The notes beneath the pieces were generated by a model. It was not told where the DNA came from and ran no database searches. It saw nothing but the letters and a program-made list of their open reading frames with translations. Below, piece by piece: positions 21,130-32,490 of a DNA stretch of 39,527 nucleotides. Source of the stretch: Scytalidium lignicola (lineage: Eukaryota; Ascomycota; Leotiomycetes). Location: NCBI GenBank assembly GCA_002812745.2, contig NCSJ02000374.1:1-39527 (forward strand), read 5' to 3'. A program made the translations under genes and the position numbers. How positions within the stretch are numbered: the stretch's first letter is position 1; every line of letters starts with the position of its first letter.

Positions 21130-22557
21130 AGTATTAATATCATCAATTTTTACCTGNTTTTATAAGCTTTATTAANTTTTCTTTTCTAAGAATCTTTTTT
21201 AACTAAATTTAATAATAATTTTTTATTATCTTTTTGATGTTCTTTAAATATTTTGTAAATTCCTACAAATTATTTAATTCTGGAAATCCTTTTTATTTAA
21301 CCAAATACTGAATTTTCTTATACTAATATTTATAATCTAAAATTTTCTTAATAACTTATTTTTTGTTAAGNTTTTAACTCAACTTTTATACTTAATATTA
21401 ATAATGTATTCATAAGTACAAGCTTTAGTAATATTATATAGAATACAAGATATACTTGTATTTTCCTAAGTAATTTCAATTTAATTATTATTAGTTTATA
21501 AACTTCTTCAACCTTAAATAGTTTTAATTTTACAAACTTAAGTTTATTATTAAGTTATAATTCTTAGAATATATTATATTTTAAGACAAGTTAAGAACAA
21601 TTAAGGAGAAAACTAAAGCTATTAGAGAATAAGTAATACTTAGAATAGTTAAGGAGTTATAAAGCNTTTTTAGGATTTACGAATTATTATTGAAAATTTG
21701 TATAAAACTATTCAAGAATAATATTATCATTAATTAAGTTAACTAAGAAAGATGTATTTTATAAATGGAAAAAGGAATAACAAGATGTTTTTGACTAAGT
21801 TAAAAAAAGTATTTAAAAAAAGACTAAAGTTTTAAGATTTTTAACTTAAATAAACTTGTTTAAATTAAAAAAAATGTATTAGATTATATTTTAAACATAG
21901 TCTTAAACTAGTAAGATAAGTAAAAAAAAGTAAAAAACTACTTGTATTCTATTCAAGGAAGTTTAACTTAGTAGAATAAAATTATCTTATTTATAATAAA
22001 GAATTATTAGTAATAGTAAATGTGTTAAAGAAATAGATGATATATATAATAAAAGCTAAAGAATAAATTAAAATACTAATAGATTATTAAAATCTAAAGT
22101 ATTTTATAATATTTAAAGAATTAAATATAAGACAAGTTAGATAAGCAAAAACTCTGTTAGAATATAATTTTAAGATTTAACATATTAAAAGGATTAATAA
22201 TAGAAGAGTAAATACTTTAAGCTAAAAACCAGAGTATATGAACAAAGAAGAGTTAAGTTTAAAGTAAGTAGTCTTAACAGATNAAAAAAGGAATTACTTA
22301 TAATCAAAGACAATTAATATTTATATTAACAGTAGTGAATAAAACTTAGATTGACAAAATTTATAATAAATTGGATAATGACAATNAAAAAGAATAAAGA
22401 GTTTTAAGCAAAGAGTAAGTAGTAAGAGTTAATTGATAAACTATAGTATAAAGACAAGAAATTGTATATTCTTGAAAAACTGTTAAAGGAATTCATAATA
22501 GAATAATATACCTTATTACAAAATAAACATTTTAAAGTTGAAAAGACTTATTATAAG
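21130..22557 (+). pseudogene. Ty3/Gypsy RT-RNase H fragment F, heavily RIPped
   Basis: The plus strand shows late RT near 21490-21620 (FLEYIIF, then KTKAIRE), FLGFTNYY from about 21665, a KDVFYKWKKE block near 21745, then RNase H pieces (RVLRFLT-like, YNKELLAIV-like) and an ADALSR-type junction region near 22170-22240. The RT active site and everything upstream are not recognisable; the right end is cut by the Copia LTR at 22558. From about 22400 to 22557 only degraded sequence is seen. It is a different family from A and G by sequence. Confidence 0.75.
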
Positions 22558-23349
22558 TGTCAGTAGAATAGTGGTTACGTACACGTGATATTCACGTGCC
22601 CTTGTAAGCTAGTCCTGATTAGGTAGTGGGAGCGAGCAAAGCTCTTACAACTTTGCTCTCCTACCTTTAATCGTACAATAACCATGGAATAGCATAACAA
22701 GTATATTACATATAATTGCATACTGTACTTCATGTTACAGGTGAACTAACACTGATTAGTTTGTACATACAGATCAAGAGATTATTGTTTAATCAGTAAG
22801 ATATTCAGTAGTCCCCTTTTAAAGTTAAATCTCAGGAGATTACAACCTGTTCAGTAGGACATTCGGTAGTCCCCTTACAAAGTCGCAATTTACCTTAGTC
22901 GAAGGGGGAAACAACCATTCAACAATTACAGCTTGATCAGTAGGATGTTCAGTGGTCCCTTTTCATAATTGTTGTTGTTGAACTTGTTTTTGCCAAAAAC
23001 AACATATTCGGTTGGACATTAAGCAGTTTACTTACAGAGTTACATAATTAGCTAATTGACTAATTCTATGCAAAAAACCACTCTTCTACCTTTCATTTTC
23101 ATCAATTTCTATTCAAAAACTACCACTTTCTTTACATCTTTCATTTCAGACTAGAAACAACATATCAAGTTACCAAAACCACAATCTTTCATCTTACTTT
23201 CACTTTTATTATAGAATTACAAGCTTCTACAAGCATACAAGAGAACTTTAAGAGCTTGTAGAACTTTACATTCAAGAAGACTAAGAAGTTATTATATCCT
23301 TGAAAAACTTCTGTTCAAGCCTTTATGATTACAGAGTTTACTACTTGCA
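22558..23349 (+). repeat. 5' LTR of Copia element E (792 bp)
   Basis: It begins TGTCAGTAG and is read to CTACTTGCA at 23341-23349, imperfect inverted ends (7 of 9). It is much less AT-rich than its flanks. It carries a palindrome CACGTGA-TAT-TCACGTG at 22583-22599, a stem built from GAGCAAAG and CTTTGCTC near 22635-22660, and four diverged ~45 bp repeats at 22780-23041. The right border is the weaker one, since CAG/GTAAAT just there could also be a splice donor. No second LTR copy lies in the window. Confidence 0.6.
22780..23041 (+). repeat. four interspersed ~45 bp repeats within the Copia LTR
   Basis: Units at 22780-22825, 22838-22884, 22924-22971 and 22998-23041 share the core TCAGTAGGAYRTTCRGTRG followed by a TCCCCTT-like run; the fourth is the most diverged. 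Spacing is uneven (12, 39 and 26 bases). Their place near the 5' part of the LTR suggests regulatory repeats, but that is inference. Confidence 0.7.
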
Positions 23350-23429
23350 GGTAAATACTCTCTGTACTTATGTGTAACTAGCTTTATTTTATAGTTAATC
23401 AAGTACCTTATGCTAATACTAGTAGACTA

Positions 23430-26400
23430 TACATGTACAGCTTAAGAACAACAGGAAATATAGTNAAAAACAAGAGATACAGTAGAGAATACAAGGGAAA
23501 ACAGACTAGAAACTGTTACAAGGATGATGAAGAACATCATAAAAGTAAATTAAGAGGCATGAATCAAGAAATAGAAATGGGGAATAACGACTAGACCTAC
23601 AAAGAACAACTGGCTTGAATTCTTAGAAACTAAGGTTTACAAATACTATCTTGACAAGAGAAGTAACATAGACCTTTAAGACTTGTTTCAAGACAATTTC
23701 AAGGACTTTACTATTAACCACTTCAGAACAATTCCCTAGAAAGAGCTATAAGGCTTATACAATTGCCTTTATTATAATAGTGTACAAGTAATGCATAACA
23801 ACAAGAACATTACAATCACTTAAACCCTTGTAAATGTATTACAAGAGAAAGAACAATATATATAAGATGAAGAAGACTTCAAGGATACTCTTTATGATCT
23901 TCAAAAGGGACTTATCACTTTTATGGTTATTATACTCCTTGAAACTATTCAACTTACAAACTCTTGAATTAGCCTTAAAGTTCTTAACTCAATGTTTGTA
24001 AGTTAAGAATTAAGTATTATCAGAACTCTTTAAAACAAACAACAATTTTACAAATTACAATAACATCATAACTTTAACCACAAGCTTAGCCTATCACTAT
24101 TACTTTCAACTTGACTTATGTATATGAAATAAGTTTTTGATATCATTAAAATGTACATAAAAGACTAGAAGTACAACAAGATAACTAATAGCTTTAAATA
24201 CAAGTTGATGATCTTCAAGAGTTATTATGAATAAGTAGAATTGTTAGAGGAATTTTATATTAAAGCATTTTTTACTATGTTAATAAGGCTAGCAAAAGGC
24301 TATTTCATTGTTAACAACCTTGTTAAATGCATATTTGAAAAGGCATATACTTACTTATATAACTTTTATGAAGGACTTATATATTATTGTTAAATTTACA
24401 TTGAATAAGAAGGTATAACGTTAGCATTAATCACAGTTGTAAACCTCAGGAAAACAATGCTTGAGAATGTATAATTGCTTATTAACAAGCTTCAAGAGCT
24501 TTAATATAGCTTTTAACTAGCTTACAAGATGATTAATATTCTTTATGAGAAGTTGATTATTGCTTGTTAAAGATCTCCAGTATATAGATATGCCATTTTA
24601 AACTTACTAAGAGACTTAAGGCAACTTATTAACAAACTCTATTCATTTATTATATCATATGAAAAAGAAAAGGAGTAAGAACACAATGGTGAAACCTACT
24701 TTACAAACTGTTGTTATTATACTAATTGTAATATAAGTTAATGATTTAATTTGCAAGGCTTTAAGTATATTACTCTATACTCTTAAATGTAAGGAAGATG
24801 CTTTATATGCAAAAGGGAAGGGTATTGATCTTGGAGATATCCTTAAGAAGACTAAGATATAGAGAAAGTATATTTCAAAGCTAGAAATATAAGTAAATTT
24901 AACCTTAATGTCTGTAATTCTGAACAATGTTTTAACGAACAATTCAAACAATATATTGTTAATTGTGAAGGAAATAACTTTGAAGAAGATGAATTAAGCT
25001 TTACTTTCAAGACTTTATTTGCTTATAACAATGTAAAAACAAACCTTAAAGAACTTGATTAACTTAAAACTACATTCTTTATTATAATTATGTTCTTTAT
25101 CTTATGTAGAAGTTTCTTAGTAGAATTAACTATACTAATTATTATAGAATTAGCTAATAATACTTTCTTATACTAACTAACTACTAAAGTGTTAATAACT
25201 GAGAATTACCCTTAAGAACTTAACCTAAAAACCTTCACAGTAATTATAATAGAAGTGTACAACATAAAAAGCTTAACAAGGTATAATTCAAGACAATTTT
25301 ATAGAATCTTGATTGATATAAGAGTTATAAAGCACTTTACAACTGGTTATAGTCAATTTGAAGTTTTATAATAAGTAGACTAAACTATAACATTAAATAT
25401 TACAACTAAAAGCATAATAACAATACAATTCAAAATCAAGAGTATAACTTTAATAAGTTTTATATTAGTAAATATACTAATTGAGTAAATTGAATTTTAT
25501 GTAATTGAATTAACTATTCCCTTTTTGCTATGCTTAACGGATATAGACTAATTAAATGTGTATTTTAACAACCTTATAAATTTACTTATTATATTATAAA
25601 GAAGTATTCTGGTTATATAACAATTTAGCTATAACTTTCTACTTTAAGACATATCTTTACATATCTTTATTTTTGATTTATTGAAGGAAAACCTTTGTTT
25701 CTTGACTAACGTAGAATTACAACGTTTATACTAACGTTTTAACTACTTGTTAATAATTAGATTATAATGCATATTAAACTATACAAGTTATAATGTTAAC
25801 AAGGATACATTAGAATACCTTATTAAGTTTTATACTCATTACTAATACTATAAGAAGTCTTCAAGAAGGTTTAGATTCAACTTACAAGATAATGTTAACT
25901 TTAATTACTTTATTATTATTAACATCTTTTACATTGACAACAAACTTATACTTTACATCATCAACAAAGGAACATACTACCAAGCTAGTAAATAACTTCA
26001 AAATATTAGTATAAAGTATACTTAGGACACTTTATAAGCTTATTAAATTAACATTTACTTAAGACTTCTAGACTAGATTATAACTAATACCAAAAAGAAC
26101 TTTGTTAGTAAGGAGTTCTAACAAAGCATTACAACCATAAGAACAACCTTAAAAACAATCTTAGTAAAAGCTTATAATTTAATTAACTATATTGAATAAT
26201 ATTATATACTTGTATAATGTGCTTACTAGATAATTACAATTAAAATCCACAATCTTGATAAGGATATAACTTTACAAATAGTATTCAAAGTTGTTAACAA
26301 TTCTATAAGACTTGATGGACTTATCCTTATATTACTAGTTTATAACACTTACTTATATATGTTAGAACTTAACATTCTAGCCTTAACTATTAGTTAAAGA

Positions 26401-26935
26401 GTTATAGTAATTAAGAAGGTTATAAAGGAAATTAGTAAAATCAAGGTAAAATAACAAGTACAAGATATAATCAACATGTGTAATAGCCTTAATATAAGTA
26501 CTATTCATGACTTATTGTTAAATTCAGATGTTCTTATGTAAAAAGCAAGAAATACAAGCTAGAACAGAAGTTAAGAAGGGTTATACAAGCTTATAAGTAT
26601 AAACAGAGAAACATACATATTAACATTACCATGTAAGAACATACTATTCAAGTTAACAATTATAAAACTATACCTTATACTTATAAAAGGAATTAATAAA
26701 ATCAAATTACTAAAACTAGAACTGAAAACTACAAACACTAAAGAGCACTAAGAGGAGCTTAACAAGTCGATTATAATTGTTATTCTACTACTAATACTAT
26801 TAATAAAGTGTAAACATAAAAGACCTTGTAAATACCTTGAAATTATTGCTTTCTTATAAGAGGAAGAACTAGAACCTTAATTTACAACTTTATATCAAGT
26901 TAAAATATCAAGATTACTTAAAAAGNAGTATTTTC
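23430..26935 (+). pseudogene. Copia-type gag-protease-integrase of element E, RIPped
   Basis: This belongs to a fungal Copia lineage. Gag spans about 23480-24900 and ends with a zinc-knuckle variant, CFICKREG at 24799-24822, followed by a W-R-Y-P piece. A protease-like block (ILIDIR, from IDTG by G-to-A) is near 25308. A block with PFLLCLTDID and VYFNNL lies at 25515-25580, and CFLTNVELQRLY (pre-integrase) starts near 25697. The integrase core follows at about 25870-26360, including FNYFIIINIFYID and VVNNSIRLDGL, then pieces of the integrase C-terminus (INRETYILTLPC). RT and RNase H, which should come next, are absent: the sequence passes into copy C at about 26936. Stops are frequent and mostly at former Trp, Gln or Arg codons. 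Confidence 0.75.
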
Positions 26936-29090
26936 AANACTATAAACTCTTAAAACATACTTAAATGATATATATATATTCAATGTTAAGTTANTAACTA
27001 TTGTAAAGGCTTTCAGAACATGAAGACATTACTTATTATATGTATAATACTTTGTTAAAGTTTTAACTAATTACTTAAATTATTGCTATCTTATTTCTAA
27101 GTTACAACTGAACAATAAGTAAGCTTATTAATTATAAGAATTATTTAAATATAATTTTAAGATTAAGTATAAATTAAGCTTTTAGAACCTTACTAATAAG
27201 TTGTTAAGAAGACCTGATTTATAAGATATAATTAATATTATAATAATATATTAAGAGTTGTTATTAAGTTTTCTTAGTAAGTTCTTACAAACACTAAATA
27301 TAAGTAATAAGGAACTTATAAACTTGTTAGGTTAAAGTCTTATTGACTAGTCAGAGGAAGTAGATTCTTTGACAACTGAACTTGTTTTACTAGACAATTA
27401 AGACCTTGTTAATCAGTCACAAAAGCTTAACAACTTTATGACAATTGAACTTGAAAGTACTTAGAGTATTATGTCTTTCCAGGATAATATTACTGTTAAA
27501 ATTACAAGTTATAAATTGTATATTCTTTTAGTATAAGCTAAAAGGGTTAAAGTTATAATAATACTAGAAGACTTATTACTTAACTTTGTAGATGTTATTT
27601 ATAAAACATAATAAAAGAACACTTTTGTTATTAATAAAGAATAAAAGCAATAACATAACAAGCAATCTATTACTAAAGTCTTAAAGCATAACCTCTGAGC
27701 ATTAAAAGACAATAAACTTCTAAGGTATTAAGGACATGTTTATATCCTTAATAATTATCTATTAAAGATTGAATTATTAGATACTTTTTATAATACTTTT
27801 ACTAATAAACATTTAAGTATTACTAAAGTTTTGAAATAACTAGTTAATTGTTATTATTAAAATAGTTTGTGGAAAAANCATCAAGAAGTACATCTTTACT
27901 TATACTATTTGTTAAAGAACTAAGTTAAGACATTATTTACTTTATAACAAGTTAACACTTTTGTTAATACTAATTAAACCTTTTGAAGAAATCTCAATGA
28001 ATTTCATCATTAAATTACCATTTTCTACTTCTTTTAAGGATAAAGAATATGATACTATTTTAATAATAATCTACAAGTTTATTAAGTACTTGATTTATAT
28101 TCTTACTACTAAGTATATTAATGCTAATAAAGTTATTAAGTTATTGTTATATTATATCATTTAACTATTTAGTCTATTTAAAGGTATAATATCTGATCAA
28201 GATACTTGATTCAAGAATAAGTTTTGAGTATTCCTTTGTTATTACTTAACAATAAAGAGGCAGATAAATATTATATAATATCCTTAGATTAATAGTTAAA
28301 CTAAATGTTAAAACTAGAACTTAGAATACTACTTACAAGTCTATTACTCCTTTACTCAAGATAATTAGACAATTAAGTTATACTTAATAGAGTATATTTA
28401 TAACACCTTATAACATTCCATTATATAAACATCCTTTGCAAAGGCCTTCATAAGATACAAACCATAAGGATTAGCAAAGTTAAGGTTAGTTAATGAAAAG
28501 CTTCCTTTTAAGGTATTAACAACAACTAAGAGAGTTAAAGAGTTATAAGAGAATTATAATAAGATCACAAGTTTACTTTAATATACTCAGAAACTTTATA
28601 AGAAATAGTATAATCAACATTAAGTGTTAAAGTCTTTTAACCTTAAAGACTAAATGTTAGTCTTTACTACTTATATCAAGTAATAACAACCTTGTTATAA
28701 GTTTACTAACAAATACTTAAGGCCTTAGAAAATAACAAAGGTAATAAAAGATTATAACCTTGCTTATAAGCTAGATATGTTAAAGTAAATTCATATTTAC
28801 CTTGTTTTCCTTATCTTTACCCTTAAGTTGTATAAGAAGTAAAAAANGTAATAACTTAAAACCAAAGGAGATAAGTATTATTAACTTAGACAATAAATAT
28901 AAAGTAAAAGTAATCTTAGACTATAGATAATAAAAAGAAATTTTCAAATACCTTATTAACTAAAAAGGATATATTAACAAGGAAGATTCTTAAGAGTTAT
29001 AAGAAAATATTAATAATGGTGAAATGCTAGAAAAGTATAATAAAAAANCATAATTTAGATTTAAACAACCTTAAAGCCAGGAGAAAGTAA

Positions 29091-30308
29091 CGAACCGAGC
29101 GTCATAAGTCTGTGTACACCCCATCCTTAATAATTACACCACCAAAATGGAACCTACAACACCTCCAAATCCAATGCCAGAGCATGAATTAGGATATGAA
29201 ATACTTACAAAGCATAAAGAAGCTATCCGACAGCTTCGATTCCTTGCAAATTGGGGTCCTTCACAACTTGCAAAAGTGTATAGGATTGGTCGATCGACGG
29301 TTAATCGAATTTTGAAATATACTGCGCCTGAGAGGATACGACCTATTCGTATAGGAAAACCACGATTACTCACTCAACAAGCTGTTTTGGATATTATCAA
29401 TTATATTTGTTTATCATACGAGCATAGATGTCTTGATTATTTTCAATTAAAGGCAGAATTACACCTTGAATGCTCTGCACAAACAATTGAAAGGCGTTTG
29501 AAGGAAGTGGGGTATTATCGGTGTGTAGCATGCTAAAAGCCATATTTAACCAAGTTACAAGCTATTCAACGATGGTTATATGGATTACAACACTTGTTTT
29601 GGATGATACAATGGTTTTCAGTTCTCTTTTCTGATAAATGCACTTTTTTGATTGGTGATCATTCTTCTAAAACTAAAGTTACATGCAAACATGGTGATTG
29701 ATTTTGTTCAACTTGTATTCAACATCAATTTCATCAAGGACATACAACACCAGTTAATTGTTAGGGAGCAATTGGGTATAATTATAAATCAGAATTGATT
29801 ATTATACATGGCCATGGCAAACATGGAGCATTTATACAAACAGATTACTTGAATCAAATCCTGGAGCCAGCAATTGAAGTTATTCTAGAGGATTTTAGAG
29901 TAGTTACCTCAGAACTTGGATATACACCTATATTCATGGAAGATGGCAACTCTGCTCATGGTCATAAGTCTATTACAAATCCTTGTGCAATATTCAGAGA
30001 GAAACATGGTATTCAACTATTAAATCACCCTTCTACAAGTCCTGATCTTAATCCAATTGAAAAATGTTGGAGAGCTATAAAACAGTCGCTTCACCGTCGC
30101 AAAATCCAACCTACAAATGAAATCGAAATGGCCAACGCAATCATAGAAGAATGGAATGCACTTGATCAGGAATGGATTAATGGATTGATTATAGATCAAA
30201 AGCATTGGATATGGGAAGTTGTAGCATGTCAAGGATAGATGACATCAAATTAAGTAGCAATTTATCAATTTAATAAGGGGTGTACACAGACTTATGACGC
30301 TCGGTTCG
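29091..30308 (+). mobile_element. Tc1/mariner element L with perfect 32 bp inverted repeats
   Basis: Bases 29091-29122 and 30277-30308 are perfect inverted repeats of 32 bp, beginning CGAACCGAGCG. The element is 1218 bp and is flanked on both sides by TAA (29088-29090 and 30309-30311). Removing it restores copy C in line with copy A, so the empty site is known from the paralogue. GC content and codon use contrast with the RIPped host copy. The only gene is a transposase on the plus strand. Confidence 0.95.
29147..30238 (+). pseudogene. Tc1/mariner (DDE) transposase with three nonsense codons
   Basis: One frame of 363 codons runs from the ATG at 29147 to TAG at 30236-30238, broken by TAA 29534-29536, TGA 29699-29701 and TAG 29762-29764 without a frameshift. 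The N-terminus has a helix-turn-helix (about residues 35-57, GPSQLAKVYRIGRSTVNRIL) and a basic RIGKPR linker. The DDE core has SDKCTF as the first Asp, MEDGNSAHG as the second and STSPDLNPIEKCW with the Glu. The second Asp and the Glu are separated by 38 residues, not the 34 of classic Tc1. The stops fit C-to-T changes (Gln, Arg or Trp codons), so the copy is probably dead, but it is far fresher than its surroundings. Alternative: an unsequenced functional copy elsewhere drives it in trans. Confidence 0.9.
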
Positions 30309-31005
30309 TAAGGAAAACTTAAAAAGTTAATAGTTACCTTATAATAAGAGTAATCAATTTACTTTAAGTAATTTTTTACAAAGTATAGTACAGAATATAA
30401 TTATAAGAAAGGAAATACTATAAGACAACAGTCTAAATTCATTTAAAATACACTTAGCCAAGAACTTAACACTAACTTAACAGAAGACAAGCCAGAACAA
30501 GAGTAAGAGATTAACTTCAACCTTACAAGGTAAGTAAAGAGAGAAACTGAATGCTTATACTCTAACCTTACAAGGGGTGAACAAAAGAAGAACAAGAGTT
30601 ACATCTTACTATCATTGCTATTATCTTTATTATTATCTTCATTATCAAAAGGCTTTTCTACCTTAAGATGTTATCCTTTAATTAACATTCACCTAACAAT
30701 AGTTATATAAGTAACTTATTACCTTATTATAATTTGTACAAAGACTTTCTACTTCTTTAAAAAGACTTATTATATCCTTAAACATCTTCTTCAATAAACA
30801 ACTTAACAACTTTAATACTAAGATACTTTTCTTTTTCTGCTTAACTGACTTTTCTTACTTGAGTTCTTGAAGACATAAAGAAGGTATACTTTTAAAGTTC
30901 TTAATGAATTAAAGGCTTTTTAAAACAATTATTTATACTACCTTAATATTATCTTAACACTAGGTTAACAAGAGTATTAAATATAATAACTATAAGTCAT
31001 TAGTA

Positions 31006-31149
31006 TAATTCTTCTTTAATAGAATCCTTAAATCTAGTCTTATACTAGTATATATATACTTCTTCTCCTTAGTTGACTAATATTATATACTAATAATAAA
31101 GCATTGTATATTCATTAAAGCTCTTAGTTTGTCTAAGGTAAGCTAGTCA
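31006..31149. other. junction between copy C and gag D, unassigned
   Basis: AT-rich sequence with two Ns and no recognised protein. It probably holds degraded gag D sequence on the minus strand, but I could not match it. Confidence 0.3.
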
Positions 31150-31870
31150 TCTCNTTAATGTTCNTTTTTCTTGTCAACATTACCATACAAGCATTTAAGT
31201 TCTCTTGTATAGTTTTCCCAACTTGTAAGGATGTTGATTATTCCTTGGTTTGTTGTCCTTTTGTTTATTGTGAACTATTCATCCTTAAAAGGTTGAAACT
31301 ATATTTTAATTACTTTTCTTAAGTATGTTAATACTTACAAAACCTTATGTATATCTCCAAGCAACAAGTGATCATTCAATACTAAATAAGTTCTTGTCTA
31401 AGCAAGATATACTTTTAACTTCTTTCTATTCTTATAGAACAAATCCAGTCAAGTAATCTTAACTTCCTTAAATATTATTATTAGGACTTGTTCAACGTTG
31501 CTCTCTAGCTTAAAGTCTAGATCAAGGTCTAGACTTGGAACTCTTAATACTTAAGCTGGTTCTGGATTAGGTTTGAGTAATAAAGGTATTAACTTCTTTC
31601 TTGTAATTCTTAACAATTCTTTAACAGTTGATTTTTCTGTTGATTTAATAAGTTGTTTTAGTAGTATAATAACTTCCTCTAACATTCCTTATTAAATGTT
31701 AATTTCCTTGATAATCTGATTCTTACTTAGGTCTTCTTCAAAGTTATTTTCAGAACTTTCCTTAAATACTTCCTCAGATCCCTCTTCAGATTCTTCTTCA
31801 AAGTCTTCTTCAGAATCTTCTTCAGGTTATTGTTCATTGTTATTATCTATTGGTATGTCTGTTTTCAAAT
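31150..31870 (-). pseudogene. Ty3/Gypsy-type gag of element D, RIPped
   Basis: The minus strand starts with a long acidic section (repeated EEDSEE-like pieces, about 31820-31740), then LEEVIILLKQLI, a KPNPEPA linker, and the conserved gag core: KVYLAQTRTYL-like, LNDHLLLGD, LTYLRKVI, QPFKDE and LTSWENYTRELKCLYGNVDK in degraded form (31430-31150). This resembles the capsid-type Gag of fungal Gypsy elements. It follows LTR D in the same orientation. Pol is missing, since copy C begins near 31005. Confidence 0.68.
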
Positions 31871-31901
31871 CCTGATTTATCAAGATAAGAAGTGTTCAAA
31901 A

Positions 31902-32253
31902 TGTTATAAAACTATGTTATCTAGGTCACTAGATAGCCAAGAGTAAGGTAAATGTTCAAGGATAGTAGAAATGTATAACACAAGCAATTAAGTCAAAGGT
32001 AAGATCCAATAATGTATTTAAGTTGAACATGAGAAGTTTACTCTCATGTTCTTATGGTATGCTTATATAGATAATGAAATATAATTAGACCTCTTAAATC
32101 TCCTAGGTCCCCCAGGTCCATAGACCCCTTGGACCTCCCAGGTCCCTTGGGTCCCAATCATGTCACATGATCATTAGGTTCTCTATATACACTCTGCTGT
32201 ATATCAAGCCTCAGGCTTACACCAATCACTATGTTACAGTAAAACCCATAACA
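31902..32253 (-). repeat. 5' LTR of element D (352 bp), weakly RIPped
   Basis: On the minus strand it begins TGTTATGGG (32253) and ends in ATAACA (31902), with a perfect 6 bp TGTTAT/ATAACA inverted pair. A TATATAAG box is near 32072-32065. About 15 bases downstream is a perfect 9 bp inverted repeat, GAACATGAG and CTCATGTTC (32051-32043 and 32033-32025), around a 9 base loop. The stretch 32100-32170 is GC-rich with repeated GGTCC and GGACC motifs, unlike the AT-rich sequence around it. Confidence 0.72.
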
Positions 32254-32490
32254 TTTTTACATGTTTTTACGTGTTTTTTATACATTTTTATGTTAAAGAC
32301 GACTATTATATAAAGTAGAATAACTATATTTGCGGTGATTACAAATATAATGTGCCTTTTTAAGAATATAACTAAGTAGTAAAGTTATTCAACTTTATAT
32401 ATTATAATAATTATAATACATTAATAATCAAATTAATAAACGATAAAAGATTAAGCTAATCTTAAATAAGATTAGTATATATTATGTACG
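32254..32490. repeat. AT-rich stretch with a second copy of the MITE-like sequence
   Basis: About 32290-32395 is related to the insertion in copy B (11151-11267): shared blocks are AGTAGAATAACTA, TGTGCCTTTTTA and AGTAGTAAAG in the same order and spacing, with a GCGGT block between the first two. No gene is seen here. Confidence 0.55.

Larger units (their letters stand above)
26936..31005 (+). mobile_element. copy C of the A-family chromovirus (RNase H to antisense gene), split by a Tc1 element
   Basis: Read on the plus strand this matches the reverse complement of A from about A 4260 to 1445, heavily RIPped. It has RNase H end, integrase (HHCC finger and core around 27720-28200), GPY/F region and chromodomain (about 28870-29060). 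It is interrupted at 29088-30311 by a Tc1/mariner element and resumes to about 31005. The antisense gene's exons 4 and 5 lie on the minus strand at about 30955-30605. It has no LTR at either end; Copia E precedes it and gag D follows. A short plus-strand open stretch at 27961-28164 is an unbroken piece of its integrase. Confidence 0.87.

Noticed and set aside
29134..29373. Minus-strand open stretch opposite the transposase start
   Set aside because: It is the shadow of the helix-turn-helix coding region, with no independent evidence.
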